From: Xenophilus sp. E41
GTDB lineage: Bacteria > Pseudomonadota > Gammaproteobacteria > Burkholderiales > Burkholderiaceae_C
Direction of reading: 5' to 3'
Length of the DNA stretch: 64,000 nucleotides
Assembly: GCF_003671765.1 (NCBI RefSeq)
Contig: NZ_QPIB01000037.1
Coordinates: 1-64,000 of the forward strand
Shown: piece after piece, positions 16,437-26,732 of the stretch
Numbering within the stretch: position 1 is the stretch's first letter
How the letters are laid out: each line of letters begins with the position of its first letter
Notes under the pieces: model-generated
Seen by the model: only the letters and a program-made list of their open reading frames with translations
Databases searched by the model: none
What the model was told of the DNA's origin: nothing
Program-made: the position numbers and the translations under genes

Positions 16437-16450
16437 TTGCGCTGCGTCAA
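16437..16450. promoter_or_regulatory. FNR/ANR-type box between divergent units
   Basis: TTGCG-CTGC-GTCAA differs from the hsp20 box by one base. It lies about 100 nt from both the leftward small gene/dehydrogenase operon and the rightward adhP gene, so it may serve either or both. Confidence 0.6.
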
Positions 16451-16552
16451 TCGGCAGCCGGGGGCACGGGCAAATACTGTGACGGTCCAGCGCCTCTTCG
16501 GAGCTCGCGCCGGGTCGGTCCCCCTGCCTGATTCCCTTCCGAGGAGCACACC

Positions 16553-17581
16553 ATGCCCACCATGAAAGCCGCTGTCGTCCGCCAGTTCGGACACCCTCTG
16601 AGCATCGAGGAAATGCCTGTGCCGGACGTCGGCCGCGGGCAGATCCTGGTCAAGGTCGCCGCCTGCGGCGTCTGCCACACCGACCTTCACGCCGCGAACG
16701 GCGACTGGCCGGTGAAACCACAGCTCCCCTTCGTTCCCGGCCACGAAGGTGTGGGGCACGTCGCAGCCGTCGGGGCCGGGGTCGAGGGCGTCCGCGAAGG
16801 CGACCGCGTCGGCGTGCCATGGCTGCACACGGCCTGCGGAGGCTGCGAACATTGCCTGACGGGCTGGGAGACGCTGTGCGACCACCAGCAGATGACCGGC
16901 TACACGGTCAACGGCAGCTATGCCGAATACGTGCTGGCCGACCCCCGCTACGTGGGCCTGCTGCCCGCACAGATCGGGTTCGTCGACATCGCTCCTATCC
17001 TCTGTGCCGGCGTGACCGTGTACAAGGGGCTCAAGGTCCTGGAGCGCAAGGCCGGCGACTGGGTCGCGATCTCGGGCATCGGCGGCCTGGGCCATCTGGC
17101 GATCCAGTACGCGAAGGCCATGGGATACCACGTCGCGGCGATCGATGTCGATCAGGCCAAGCTGCGCCTGGCCAGGGAGATGGGCGCCGACCTGGTCATC
17201 GACGGCCGACAGGACCCGGCAGCTGAGCTGCACAGGACCGTGGGCGGGGCCCATGGCGTGCTGGTGACCGCCGTGTCGCGCCAAGCCTTCTCACAGGCGC
17301 TGGGCATGCTTCGCAAGCGCGGCATCATGTCCATGGTCGGCCTGCCTCCCGGTGATTTCGACCTTCCGATCTTCGACGTCGTCCTCAATGCGAAGACCGT
17401 GCGCGGCTCCATCGTCGGGACGCGCCAGGACCTGCGCGAGGCACTCGATTTCGCAGGCGAAGGCAAGGTTCGCGCGACTTGCTCCGAAGGCCGTCTGGAG
17501 GACATCAACGGCATCTTCGACCGGATGCGCACAGGAAACATCGACGGCCGCGTCGTGATGCGGATGGCGCAGGACGCCTGA
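16553..17581 (+). CDS. adhP: Zinc-dependent alcohol dehydrogenase, AdhP type
   Basis: NAD-dependent, ethanol-active type medium-chain alcohol dehydrogenase of 342 aa. Catalytic zinc ligands appear in ACGVCHTDLH and GHEGVG, the structural zinc lobe in CGGCEHCLTGWETLC, and the Rossmann motif in GIGGLGHLAIQYAKAMG. YTVNGSYAEYVLAD is typical of AdhP/AdhA. GAGGAG lies 7 nt upstream of ATG 16553. An FNR-type box precedes it, which suits a role in regenerating NAD during fermentation. Confidence 0.93.
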   Translation: MPTMKAAVVRQFGHPLSIEEMPVPDVGRGQILVKVAACGVCHTDLHAANGDWPVKPQLPFVPGHEGVGHVAAVGAGVEGVREGDRVGVPWLHTACGGCEHCLTGWETLCDHQQMTGYTVNGSYAEYVLADPRYVGLLPAQIGFVDIAPILCAGVTVYKGLKVLERKAGDWVAISGIGGLGHLAIQYAKAMGYHVAAIDVDQAKLRLAREMGADLVIDGRQDPAAELHRTVGGAHGVLVTAVSRQAFSQALGMLRKRGIMSMVGLPPGDFDLPIFDVVLNAKTVRGSIVGTRQDLREALDFAGEGKVRATCSEGRLEDINGIFDRMRTGNIDGRVVMRMAQDA

Positions 17582-17642
17582 TCCTGGCGCCGTGCGCCGC
17601 AGATGCCTGCGCCTGCGAGGCAACTGGCGCAGTGGACCGCCC

Positions 17643-17656
17643 TTGACGCAGATCAA
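17643..17656. promoter_or_regulatory. FNR/ANR-type box, perfect palindrome, upstream of phaC
   Basis: TTGAC-GCAG-ATCAA is a full consensus match. It lies 91 nt before the phaC start and would govern the eight-gene unit that runs to ackA. Confidence 0.72.
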
Positions 17657-17746
17657 TGGTTGGTCCGGGCCCGACGTCGCGACCTGCCCGATCACCACCT
17701 ATCGTTGCCGCTGGTCGCTCATCCCTGTTCTTTCGTCGATCCAGCC

Positions 17747-19471
17747 ATGACGCACGGCGCCTGCCCACCGGACCTGTCGCATACCACGCCCTACGACCTG
17801 GAGGTGCGTGCCGCGCTGGCCCGGGCCACCGGCGGGCTGTCGCCAGCGGCCGCGCTGCTGGCCGCGGTCGACTGGGCGGTGCACCTGGCCGTGTCGCCGG
17901 GCAAGCGCCTGCAGCTGGCGCAACTGGCGCTGCGCCTGCAGCGGCAGCTGGCGTACGACGCCGCGGCGCGGCTGTTTGCGCCCGGCAGCGCCGCGCCCCC
18001 GCCGCCGGATGACCGGCGCTTCGCGGCGCCCGAGTGGCAGCGGTGGCCCTTCTGCCTTTGGCAGCGAAGCTTCCTGGCGACCGAGCGCTGGTGGGACGCC
18101 GCCACCCACGACGTGTTCGGCGTGGAGAAGCACCATCAGGACCTGGTGGCCTTCGGCGCCCGCCAGTGGCTCGACATGTTCTCGCCCGGCAACCTGCCCT
18201 GGACCAACCCCCGGGTGGTGGCACGCACGGCGCAGGAGGGCGGCGCCAACCTGTGGCGTGGCCTGTGGCATTGGGCCGAGGACCTGCATCACCTGGCCAG
18301 CGAGGCGGCGCCTGTGGGCAGCGAGGCCTACCGCGTCGGCCAGACGCTGGCCGTCACCCCGGGCAAGGTGGTGCTGCGCAATGCGCTCGTCGAACTGATC
18401 CAGTACGCGCCGGCCACGGCCACCGTGTACCCGGAGCCGGTGCTCATCGTTCCGGCCTGGATCATGAAGTACTACATCCTCGACCTGTCCGCGCGGAACT
18501 CGCTGGTGAGGTACCTCGTCGAGCAGGGCCACACCGTGTTCTGCATCTCGTGGAAGAACCCGGGCGGCGCCGAACGCAACATGGGCATGGAGGACTACCT
18601 CACGCTTGGTCTGCACGCGGCGCTCGACGCGGTGAACGCCCTGTGCCCCAGCCGCAAGGTGCACGCCGCGGGCTACTGCCTGGGCGGCACGCTGCTGGCG
18701 ATCGGCGCGGCGGCCATGGCGCGCGACGGCGACGCCCGGCTGGCGACCACCACCTACTTCGCGGCGCAGACCGACTTCTCAGAGCCGGGCGAACTGGGCC
18801 TGTTCATCGACGAGAGCCAGCTCAGCCTGCTGGAAGCGCAGATGCACGAGACCGGCTACCTCACCGCGCAGCAGATGGCCGGCGCCTTCAGCATGCTGCG
18901 CAGCTACGACCTGCTGTGGTCGCGCATGGTCGGCGAATACCTGCTGGGTGAGCGTGCGCCGCTGAACGACCTGATGGCCTGGAACGCCGACGCCACCCGC
19001 ATGCCGGCGCGCATGCACTCGGAGTACCTGCGCCGCCTGTTCCTCGACGACGATCTGAGCGAGGGCCGCTTTCCGGTCGGCGGCCGTCCCGTCACGCTGG
19101 GCAGCCTGCGCCTGCCGACCTTCATGGTGGGCACGCTGACGGACCACGTGGCGCCCTGGCGCTCGGTGCACAAGCTGCACTTCCTGAGCCCGGCCGAGAT
19201 CACCTTCGCGCTGACCAGCGGCGGGCACAACGCCGGGATCGTCAACCCGCCGGGGCCCGAATCGCACCGCCGCTATCGCCTGCTCACGCGTCCCGCCGAC
19301 GGTCCGTACCTGGCGCCCGACGAATGGCTCGCACAGGCGCCCGAACATGCGGGTTCATGGTGGCCGGCCTGGCAGCAGTGGCTGGCGGCGCACTCCGGCG
19401 CGCGGGTGAAGCCGCCGCGCATGGGTCCGGCCCTCGCCGATGCGCCGGGCCAGTATGTGCTGGAGAAGTGA
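17747..19471 (+). CDS. phaC: Polyhydroxyalkanoate synthase PhaC
   Basis: Polymerises hydroxyacyl-CoA into PHA granules. The 574-aa protein has the N-terminal PhaC region (WQRWPFCLWQRSFLATERWW, then FSPGNLPWTNP), the lipase-like box G-Y-C-L-G-G with the nucleophile Cys near residue 311, the catalytic Asp in GTLTDHVAPW and His in SGGHNAG. The size fits class I. PHA formation stores carbon and consumes reducing power, which suits oxygen limitation. It is first in a tightly packed rightward operon: fabI starts 1 nt after its stop. Confidence 0.95.
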   Translation: MTHGACPPDLSHTTPYDLEVRAALARATGGLSPAAALLAAVDWAVHLAVSPGKRLQLAQLALRLQRQLAYDAAARLFAPGSAAPPPPDDRRFAAPEWQRWPFCLWQRSFLATERWWDAATHDVFGVEKHHQDLVAFGARQWLDMFSPGNLPWTNPRVVARTAQEGGANLWRGLWHWAEDLHHLASEAAPVGSEAYRVGQTLAVTPGKVVLRNALVELIQYAPATATVYPEPVLIVPAWIMKYYILDLSARNSLVRYLVEQGHTVFCISWKNPGGAERNMGMEDYLTLGLHAALDAVNALCPSRKVHAAGYCLGGTLLAIGAAAMARDGDARLATTTYFAAQTDFSEPGELGLFIDESQLSLLEAQMHETGYLTAQQMAGAFSMLRSYDLLWSRMVGEYLLGERAPLNDLMAWNADATRMPARMHSEYLRRLFLDDDLSEGRFPVGGRPVTLGSLRLPTFMVGTLTDHVAPWRSVHKLHFLSPAEITFALTSGGHNAGIVNPPGPESHRRYRLLTRPADGPYLAPDEWLAQAPEHAGSWWPAWQQWLAAHSGARVKPPRMGPALADAPGQYVLEK

Positions 19472-19472
19472 C

Positions 19473-20243
19473 GTGGACCCGTATTCCCTGTCCGGCCGCA
19501 AGGGCCTGGTGATCGGCATCGCCAACGAACACAGCATCGCCTGGGGCTGCGCGCGCGCCTTTCATGCTGCGGGCGCCGAGCTCGCCGTCACCTGGTTCAA
19601 CGACAAGGCGCGCCCCTACGTCGAACCGCTGGCACGGCAGCTGGACTGTCCGATCACCCTGCCGCTGGACGTGGAGCAACCCGGCCAGCTGGAGGCACTG
19701 TTCGACGCCATCACCGCGCAATGGGGCCGGCTGGACTTCGCGCTGCACTCCATCGCTTTCGCGCCCAGGAGCGACCTGCACGGCCGCGTGGTCGATTCCT
19801 CGCGCGAGGGCTTCGCGCGGGCCATGGACATCTCCTGCCATTCCTTCGCGCGCATGGCACACCTGGCCGAACCGCTGATGAACGCTGGCGGCAGCCTGAT
19901 GACCATGAGCTACGTGGGCGCGGAGGAAGTCATTCCCGACTACGGGCTCATGGGCCCGGTGAAGGCTGCACTGGAGGCCAGCACGCGGTACCTGGCGGCG
20001 GAACTGGGCCCCCGCGGCATCCGCGTCAACGCGGTGTCGCCCGGCCCGCTGGCCACGCGCGCAGCTTCGGGCATCCCGAACTTCGACGCGCTGCTCGAGG
20101 GCGCACGCCAGCGCGCACCCCTGCGGCGGCTGGTGGACATCGACGAGGTCGGTGCCCTGTGCGCCTTCCTGGCCAGCGATGCGTCGCGCGCCATCACGGG
20201 CAACACCCTGTATGTGGATGCGGGCTTCCATATCCTGGGATGA
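19473..20243 (+). CDS. fabI: Enoyl-ACP reductase FabI
   Basis: NADH-dependent enoyl-[acyl carrier protein] reductase of type II fatty-acid synthesis. Features are GLVIGIANEHSIAWGCA (cofactor loop), LDFALHSIAFAPR, the catalytic Tyr-x6-Lys in YGLMGPVK and the family C-terminus ITGNTLYVDAGFHILG. The start is a GTG at 19473 directly after phaC, with GGAG inside the phaC end. The length of 256 aa is normal. Its place behind phaC is unusual for a housekeeping gene, so it may be a second, stress-specific copy. Confidence 0.93.
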   Translation: MDPYSLSGRKGLVIGIANEHSIAWGCARAFHAAGAELAVTWFNDKARPYVEPLARQLDCPITLPLDVEQPGQLEALFDAITAQWGRLDFALHSIAFAPRSDLHGRVVDSSREGFARAMDISCHSFARMAHLAEPLMNAGGSLMTMSYVGAEEVIPDYGLMGPVKAALEASTRYLAAELGPRGIRVNAVSPGPLATRAASGIPNFDALLEGARQRAPLRRLVDIDEVGALCAFLASDASRAITGNTLYVDAGFHILG

Positions 20244-20247
20244 GCCC

Positions 20248-21699
20248 GTGCGGCCCCGCACGTCCTCGCGAGCGGTCGGCCTGCTGGGGCCGGTGCTGAT
20301 GCTCGCCGGCTGCGCATCGATGGCGCCGCCGCTGGCGCTGCCCGAGCCGCCGGTGGCGGCGCAGTTTCCGCTCGCCGATGCGGCGACGGAGCCCGCGGCG
20401 GCGGCGGCCGGGCTCGCCTGGAGCGATGCCTTCCCCGACCCGCAGCTGCAGGCACTGATCGCGCTGTCGCTGGCCAACAACCGGGACCTGCGTGCCGCGG
20501 CCCTGCGGGTGCAGGAGGCGCAGGCGCAGCGCCGCATCCAGGGCGCGGAGGCCTGGCCCACGGTGGGCGCGTCGATGGACGCGCAGCGCGCGCGCGTGCC
20601 CGGCGACCTGAACGTGAGCGGCGAGCCGATCGTGAGCAGCCAATACCGTTTCGGCGTGGGCCTGGCCGACTGGGAGCTGGACTTCTGGGGTCGCGTGCGC
20701 AGCCTGGATGACGCTGCCCTGCAGAGCGAGATGGCCAGTGCCGACGCATGGCGCGCGGCCTCGCTGTCGCTCGTCGGCCAGGTGGCGCAGGGGTGGCTGG
20801 CCCTGCGGGAGCTGGACGAGCGTCTGCTGCTCGCGCGCGCGGCCATCGACAGCCGCGACGAGTCGCTGCGTATCTTCACGCGCCGTGTCGAGGTGGGGGC
20901 CACCTCCCGTCTGGATCTGGCCCAGGTGCGCGTGCTGGCAGAGCAGGCGCGTGCGCTGGGCACACAGCTGGCCCAGCAGCGGGCTCAGCAGGCGAATGTG
21001 CTGGCGCTGCTGGCGGGCGCGCCGGTGCCGACCGGGATCGCCGAGGCTCCACCGGCGCCCCGTCTGCCCGAGCGGGTGGTGTTGCCGGTCGCCACCGGCC
21101 TGCCTTCGAGCCTGCTGGCCGACCGGCCGGACATCGCCGCGGCCGAGCACCAGCTGCGGGCGGCCAATGCCAGCATCGGTGCCGCACGCGCCGCCTTCTT
21201 CCCGCGCATCACGCTGACCGGCAGCCTGGGCACGGCCAGCGCCGAGCTGGACCACCTGTTCCACGCCGGCAGCCGTGCCTTGTCTTTCGCCCCGAGCGTG
21301 TCGCTGCCCCTCTTCACCGCGGGCCGCCTGCGCGGCAGCCTGGACGTGGCCGAGCTGCGCCGCGACATGGCAGTGGCCGCCTACGAGAAAGCCATCCAGT
21401 CCGCCTTCCGGGACGTGGCCGATGCGCTGGGCGCCCGACGCTGGCTGGCCGACCAGCTGGTGGTGCAGCGCGCGGCCCTGGCCGCGCAGGCCGAGCGCGC
21501 GCGGCTGGCGCGGCTGCGCTACGACGCCGGCTCGGCCACCTTCCTGGAGGTGCTGGACGCGCAGCGCGACCTGCTGGCGGCCGAGCAGCAGCGCGTGCAG
21601 ACGCAGCGTGCGCTGCTGTCGTCGCAGGTGGCGCTGTACATCGCACTGGGCGGCGGATCGCGCGTGCAGTCCGTGTCGGCAGCGCTTCCACATCCCTGA
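20248..21699 (+). CDS. Outer-membrane efflux lipoprotein (NodT/TolC family)
   Basis: Outer-membrane channel of a tripartite exporter. The signal peptide ends in the lipobox LMLAGC. Two OEP repeats follow (about 70-260 and 290-470) with WELDFWGRVRS, LLADRPDIAAAEHQLRAANA and LRYDAGSATFLEVLDAQRDLL. The start is GTG 20248, 4 nt after the fabI stop. The length of 483 aa is typical. The next genes encode the membrane-fusion protein and the ABC pump, so the whole exporter is encoded here. Confidence 0.93.
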   Translation: MRPRTSSRAVGLLGPVLMLAGCASMAPPLALPEPPVAAQFPLADAATEPAAAAAGLAWSDAFPDPQLQALIALSLANNRDLRAAALRVQEAQAQRRIQGAEAWPTVGASMDAQRARVPGDLNVSGEPIVSSQYRFGVGLADWELDFWGRVRSLDDAALQSEMASADAWRAASLSLVGQVAQGWLALRELDERLLLARAAIDSRDESLRIFTRRVEVGATSRLDLAQVRVLAEQARALGTQLAQQRAQQANVLALLAGAPVPTGIAEAPPAPRLPERVVLPVATGLPSSLLADRPDIAAAEHQLRAANASIGAARAAFFPRITLTGSLGTASAELDHLFHAGSRALSFAPSVSLPLFTAGRLRGSLDVAELRRDMAVAAYEKAIQSAFRDVADALGARRWLADQLVVQRAALAAQAERARLARLRYDAGSATFLEVLDAQRDLLAAEQQRVQTQRALLSSQVALYIALGGGSRVQSVSAALPHP

Positions 21700-21720
21700 T
21701 CGATCCACGAGGCCGTTGCG

Positions 21721-22788
21721 ATGAACCCGAAGAAGAGATGGCTGGCCGTGCTGGCGCTGCTGGCGCTGGCCGCCGGGGGCACGGCGATGTGGCAGCGGCT
21801 GCAGCCGCAGGAGCCGGGCGAGGGCCTGGCCAGCGGCAACGGCCGCATCGAGGCCACCGAGGTCGACGTGGCCACCAAGCTGGGCGGCCGCGTGCAGGAC
21901 ATCCGGGCCGAAGAGGGGGCTTTCGTCCAGGCGGGTGAACTGCTCGCGACCATGCAGGTCGATGCGCTCGAGGCCCAGCGCGCGGAAGCGCAGGCCCGGC
22001 TGCAGCAGGCGCACACCAACGTGGCCGCCAGCGCCGCGCAGGTGGCGATGCGCGAGAGCGACCGCCAGGCCGCGCAGGCGGTCGTGGTGCAGCGCGACAG
22101 CGATGTCGATGCCGCCCAGCGCCGCCTGCGCCGCTCGGAGCTGCTGTCGACCGAAGGCGCGGCCTCTGTGCAGGAAACCGACGACGACCGCGCGCGGGTG
22201 CGCAACATGCAGGCGGCCGCCGGTGCCGCACGGGCGCAGGTGGCGGCCGCCCAGGCGGCCGTGGAAGCGGCCCGGGCGCAGCTGGTGGGCGCGCGATCGG
22301 CGGTCACGGCGGCGCAGGCCACGTTGGCCCGGGTGGAGGCCGACATCGCCGACAGCCAGCTGACGGCGCCGCGCGACGGCCGCGTGCAGTTTCGCGTGGC
22401 GCAGCCGGGTGAGGTGCTGGCGGCTGGGGGCCGGGTGCTCAACCTGGTGGACCTGTCGGACGTCTACATGACCTTCTTCCTGCCCGAGACGGTGGCCGGG
22501 CGGGTGGCCTTGGGCAGCGAGGCGCGCATCGTGCTGGACGCCGCGCCGCAGTTCGTCGTCCCGGCCCGCATCTCCTTCGTGGCCGCCACCGCGCAGTTCA
22601 CGCCCAAGACCGTGGAGACCGCCAGCGAGCGGCAGAAGCTCATGTTCCGTGTCAAGGCGCAGATCGACCGCGAGCTGTTGCACAGGCACCTGGCACAGGT
22701 CAAGACCGGCCTGCCGGGCGTGGCCTGGGTGCGCGTCGATCCCCAGGCGCCGTGGCCGTCGCAGCTGGCCGTGAAGTTGCCGCAGTAG
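21721..22788 (+). CDS. HlyD-family membrane-fusion protein (YhiI-like)
   Basis: Periplasmic adaptor anchored by one N-terminal helix (WLAVLALLALAAGGTAMW). The lipoyl-like half motif GRIEATEVDVATKLGGRV is followed by a long coiled coil (about 85-215, very Ala/Gln-rich) and a beta-barrel part (DSQLTAPRDGRVQFRVAQPGE). In E. coli the order yhiI-rbbA-yhhJ is the same as here. Start ATG 21721 is 21 nt after the channel gene. Confidence 0.92.
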   Translation: MNPKKRWLAVLALLALAAGGTAMWQRLQPQEPGEGLASGNGRIEATEVDVATKLGGRVQDIRAEEGAFVQAGELLATMQVDALEAQRAEAQARLQQAHTNVAASAAQVAMRESDRQAAQAVVVQRDSDVDAAQRRLRRSELLSTEGAASVQETDDDRARVRNMQAAAGAARAQVAAAQAAVEAARAQLVGARSAVTAAQATLARVEADIADSQLTAPRDGRVQFRVAQPGEVLAAGGRVLNLVDLSDVYMTFFLPETVAGRVALGSEARIVLDAAPQFVVPARISFVAATAQFTPKTVETASERQKLMFRVKAQIDRELLHRHLAQVKTGLPGVAWVRVDPQAPWPSQLAVKLPQ

Positions 22789-22800
22789 CGCCTCCCTCGC

Positions 22801-25542
22801 ATGAACGCCGCCGCCTCGCCCGTCGTGCGCCTGCAGTCGCTGCAGCTGCGCTATGGCCGCACCGAGGCCCTGCGCGGCGTCGCACTGGAGGTGCCCGCCG
22901 GTCGGATGGTCGGGCTGATCGGGCCCGACGGCGTGGGCAAGTCGAGCCTGCTGTCGTTGGTGGCGGGGGCACGCCGCGTCCAGCAGGGGCGGGTCGAGGT
23001 GCTCGGCGGCGACATGGCGGACCGGCGCCACCGGCAGGCCGTGTGCCCGCGCATCGCCTACATGCCGCAGGGCCTGGGCAGGAATCTCTACCCCACCTTG
23101 TCGGTGGAAGAGAACCTGCAGTTCTTCGCCCGCCTGTTCGGCCACGGCGCGGCCGAGCGGCGCCGGCGCATCGACGCGCTCACCCGCAGCACCGGGCTGT
23201 CGCCCTTCCTGGCGCGGCCGGCGGGCAAGCTGTCGGGCGGCATGAAGCAGAAGCTGGGCCTGTGCTGCGCGCTCGTCCACGACCCCGACCTGCTGATCCT
23301 CGACGAGCCCACCACCGGCGTGGACCCCCTGGCGCGGGCCCAGTTCTGGGACCTGATCGACCGCATCCGCGCGCAGCGTCCCTCGATGAGCGTGATGGTG
23401 TCCACCGCGTACATGGACGAGGCCCGGCGCTTCGAATGGCTGGTGGCGATGGACGAGGGCCAGGTGCTGGCCACCGGTACGCCCGCCGAGCTCCTGGCGC
23501 GCACCGGCAGTGCGCAGCTGGAGCAGGCTTTCATCCACCTGCTGCCCGAGGCCAAGCGGCGCGGCTGGGCACCGGTCGAGATCGCGCCGCTGGCGACGGC
23601 GGACCAGGACATCGCCATCGAGGCCCGCGACCTGACCGTGCGCTTCGGCGACTTCACCGCGGTGGATCACGTCAGCTTCCGCATCCGGCGCGGCGAGATC
23701 TTCGGCTTCCTGGGCAGCAACGGCTGCGGGAAGTCCACCACGATGAAGATGCTCACCGGACTGCTGCCCGCGACCGAAGGCCAGGCCTGGCTCTTCGGCC
23801 GCCCGGTGGACCCCCGCGACCTCGACACCCGCCGCCGCGTGGGCTACATGTCGCAGGCCTTCTCGCTCTACGGCGAGCTGACCGTGCTGCAGAACCTGCA
23901 ACTGCATGCACGACTGTTCCATCTGCCGGTGGCGGAGCAGCCGGCGCGCGTGCGCGAGATGCTGGAGCGCTTCGGCCTGGCCGAAGCGCAGCACCGGCTG
24001 CCGGAGAACCTGCCGCTGGGCATGCGCCAGCGCCTGTCGCTGGCCGTGGCCATGGTGCATCGGCCCGAGCTGCTGATCCTGGACGAGCCGACCTCGGGCG
24101 TCGACCCGATCGCGCGCGACGGCTTCTGGCGGCTTCTGGCGGAACTGTCGCGGCGCGACCGCGTGACCATCTTCGTCTCCACCCACTTCATGAACGAGGC
24201 CGAGCGCTGCGACCGCATGTCGATGATGCATGCCGGTCGCGTGCTCGACAGCGACCGCCCGGCGGCGCTGGTGCAAAAGCGCGGGGCCGCTTCGCTGGAG
24301 GAGGCCTTCATCGGCTACCTGGTGGAGGCAGGCGCAGGCACGACCCGCGATGCCGATGCGCCGGCCTCGGCGGGGCCCGCTCCGGCGCACGAGCTCCCTC
24401 CTGCGCCGACGCGGCACCGTCCGTTCAGCCTGCAGCGCCTGTCGAGCTACCTGTGGCGCGAGGCGCTGGAGCTGCAGCGCGACCCGGTGCGCGCCACGCT
24501 CGCGCTGGCCGGCTCGATGGTGCTCATGTTCGTGATGGGCTTCGGCCTCAGCATGGACGTGGAAAGCCTGCGCTACGCCGTGCTGGATCGCGACCAGAGC
24601 ACGCTCAGCCAGAACTACGCGCTCAACCTCGCGGGCTCCCGGTACTTCGCGCAGCGGCCGCCGATCGCCGGCTACGACGACCTGGACCGCCGCATGCGCA
24701 GCGGCGAGCTGGCGCTGGCGCTCGAGATTCCTCCGGGCTTCGGCCGCGACCTGCTGCGCGGGCGGCAGGTGCAGGTCGGCGCCTGGATCGACGGCGCGAT
24801 GCCGCAGCGCGCGGAAACCGTGCAGGGCTACGTGCAGGGCATCCACCAGCAGTGGCTGTCCGGGCAGGCCGGTGAGCGCGGCCTGGCCGGTGCCGCCGCC
24901 GTCACGGTGGAGACGCGCTTTCGGTACAACCCCGACGTGCGGAGCCTGCCCGCCATGGTGCCGGCCGTGATCCCGATGCTGCTGCTGATGCTGCCGGCCA
25001 TGCTCACGGCGCTGGCGGTGGTGCGGGAGAAGGAGCTGGGTTCCATCGTCAACCTGTATGTCACGCCGGTCACGCGCACCGAGTTCCTGCTGGGCAAGCA
25101 ACTGCCCTACGTGTTGCTGGCGATGTTCAACTTCGCGTTGATGTGCGCGCTGGCCGTCACCGCCTTCGGCGTGCCGATGACGGGCAGCTTCGCCGCCCTG
25201 GCGCTGGCGGCGCTGCTGTTATGCATGGCTTCCACCGGCATGGGGCTGCTGGCCTCGGCGGTCACGCGCAGCCAGATCGCGGCCATGTTCTTCGCCATGA
25301 TCGGCACCATCATCCCGGCCCAGCAGTTCGCCGGGCTGACCGACCCGGTCTCCTCGCTGGAGGGCGCCGGCCGCTGGATCGGGGAGATCTATCCGGCCAC
25401 CCACATGTTCGTCATCAGCCGCGGTGTCTTCAGCAAGGCGCTGGGCCTGGCCGAGCTGCACCGGGCGCTGCTGCCGCTGGCCGCCTCGGTGCCGGTGATC
25501 CTGGGCATCGCCATCCTGCTGCTGAGGAAGCAGGACCGATGA
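22801..25542 (+). CDS. rbbA: ABC exporter: two ATPase domains fused to an ABC-2 permease (RbbA type)
   Basis: The 913-aa protein has ATPase domain 1 (about 5-240: Walker [10 protein letters not shown], signature LSGGMKQK, Walker [13 protein letters not shown]), ATPase domain 2 (about 275-510: [31 protein letters not shown]) and a C-terminal ABC-2 membrane domain with about six helices (about 560-910). The signature of the second ATPase is degenerate (LGMRQ). This layout is that of E. coli RbbA/YhiH, once described as ribosome-associated. With the adaptor and second permease it should form an exporter; the substrate is unknown. Confidence 0.92.
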   Translation: MNAAASPVVRLQSLQLRYGRTEALRGVALEVPAGRMVGLIGPDGVGKSSLLSLVAGARRVQQGRVEVLGGDMADRRHRQAVCPRIAYMPQGLGRNLYPTLSVEENLQFFARLFGHGAAERRRRIDALTRSTGLSPFLARPAGKLSGGMKQKLGLCCALVHDPDLLILDEPTTGVDPLARAQFWDLIDRIRAQRPSMSVMVSTAYMDEARRFEWLVAMDEGQVLATGTPAELLARTGSAQLEQAFIHLLPEAKRRGWAPVEIAPLATADQDIAIEARDLTVRFGDFTAVDHVSFRIRRGEIFGFLGSNGCGKSTTMKMLTGLLPATEGQAWLFGRPVDPRDLDTRRRVGYMSQAFSLYGELTVLQNLQLHARLFHLPVAEQPARVREMLERFGLAEAQHRLPENLPLGMRQRLSLAVAMVHRPELLILDEPTSGVDPIARDGFWRLLAELSRRDRVTIFVSTHFMNEAERCDRMSMMHAGRVLDSDRPAALVQKRGAASLEEAFIGYLVEAGAGTTRDADAPASAGPAPAHELPPAPTRHRPFSLQRLSSYLWREALELQRDPVRATLALAGSMVLMFVMGFGLSMDVESLRYAVLDRDQSTLSQNYALNLAGSRYFAQRPPIAGYDDLDRRMRSGELALALEIPPGFGRDLLRGRQVQVGAWIDGAMPQRAETVQGYVQGIHQQWLSGQAGERGLAGAAAVTVETRFRYNPDVRSLPAMVPAVIPMLLLMLPAMLTALAVVREKELGSIVNLYVTPVTRTEFLLGKQLPYVLLAMFNFALMCALAVTAFGVPMTGSFAALALAALLLCMASTGMGLLASAVTRSQIAAMFFAMIGTIIPAQQFAGLTDPVSSLEGAGRWIGEIYPATHMFVISRGVFSKALGLAELHRALLPLAASVPVILGIAILLLRKQDR

Positions 25543-26678
25543 GGCACGTCTGGCGCCGACATCTCGCCAACGTCCTGCGCCTGGGCGTCAAGGAGCTGTG
25601 GAGCCTCTGGCGCGACCCGGTGATGCTGGTGCTGATCGTCTACACCTTCACGGCCTCGGTCTACACCGCGGCCCGCGCCTTGCCCGAGACGCTGCACAAC
25701 GCACCCATCGCCATCGTCGACGAAGACGCTTCGCCGCTGTCCGCGCGCATCGCCTCGGCCTTCTACCCGCCGCACTTCACGCGCCCGGCGATGGTCTCGC
25801 TGCCGGAGGTGGACCCGGCGATGGACGCCGGCCGCACCACCTTCGTGCTGGTCGTGCCGCCGGGCTTCCAGCGCGACGTGCTCGCCGGCCGCGCACCCGC
25901 AATGCAGCTGAACGTGGATGCCACGCGCATGAACCAGGCCTTCTCGGGAAGCGGCTACGTGCAGCAGATCGTGCTGGCCGAGGTCAACGAGTTCGTGCAG
26001 CGCTACCGCGGCAGCGCCCCGCAGCCGGTGGAACTGGCCTTGCGGGCTCGCTTCAACCCCGCCCTGGAGAAGGCCTGGTTCGGCGCGCTGATGCAGATCA
26101 TCAACAACGTGACGCTGCTCTCGCTCATCCTCACGGGTGCCGCGCTCATCCGCGAGCGCGAGCACGGGACGCTGGAGCACCTGCTGGTGATGCCCGTGAC
26201 CCCCACCGAGATCATGCTGGCCAAGGTCTGGTCGATGGGCATGGTGGTGCTGCTGGCGGCCGGCACCTCGCTCGCGCTGGTGGTGCAGGGCGTCATGGGC
26301 GTGCCCATCGGCGGCTCGGTGCCGCTGTTCCTCGCCGGTGCCGCGCTGGCGCTGTTCGCCACCACGGCCATGGGCATCTTCCTGGCGACCGTGGCGCGCG
26401 ACATGCCGCAATTCGGCATGCTGATGGTGCTGACCATCCTGCCGCTGCAGATGCTCTCGGGCGCGCTGACGCCCCGGGAAAGCATGCCCGCCCTGGTGCA
26501 GACCGTCATGCTCGCGGCGCCCACCACCCACTTCGTGGAGCTGGGCCAGGCCATCCTCTATCGCGGTGCCGGCCTGGAGGTGGTCTGGAAGCCCTTCGTC
26601 TGGCTGCTGGCGATCGGCAGCGTGCTCTTCGCGGTATCGCTGGCGCGCTTTCGCAGGACCATCGGCCAGATGGCCTGA
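25539..26678 (+). CDS. yhhJ: ABC-2 type permease (YhhJ type)
   Basis: Membrane subunit of the same exporter, 379 aa. It has one N-terminal helix, a large extracytoplasmic domain (about 45-170) and five to six C-terminal helices, including [31 protein letters not shown], the usual ABC-2 signature region. The start overlaps the stop of rbbA (ATGA). It is followed by a 54-nt gap and the phosphotransacylase fusion gene. Confidence 0.92.
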   Translation: MRHVWRRHLANVLRLGVKELWSLWRDPVMLVLIVYTFTASVYTAARALPETLHNAPIAIVDEDASPLSARIASAFYPPHFTRPAMVSLPEVDPAMDAGRTTFVLVVPPGFQRDVLAGRAPAMQLNVDATRMNQAFSGSGYVQQIVLAEVNEFVQRYRGSAPQPVELALRARFNPALEKAWFGALMQIINNVTLLSLILTGAALIREREHGTLEHLLVMPVTPTEIMLAKVWSMGMVVLLAAGTSLALVVQGVMGVPIGGSVPLFLAGAALALFATTAMGIFLATVARDMPQFGMLMVLTILPLQMLSGALTPRESMPALVQTVMLAAPTTHFVELGQAILYRGAGLEVVWKPFVWLLAIGSVLFAVSLARFRRTIGQMA

Positions 26679-26732
26679 ACCGCCGCAGCCCTGCGACACT
26701 CCCCTCACCATCCGACCCAGGAGATCCAGCCG

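Noticed and set aside
20194-25101. A very long open frame on the minus strand (over 1,600 codons)
   Set aside because: It runs opposite to well-recognised exporter genes and its translation is a His/Arg/Gln-rich pattern typical of antisense frames in GC-rich DNA.
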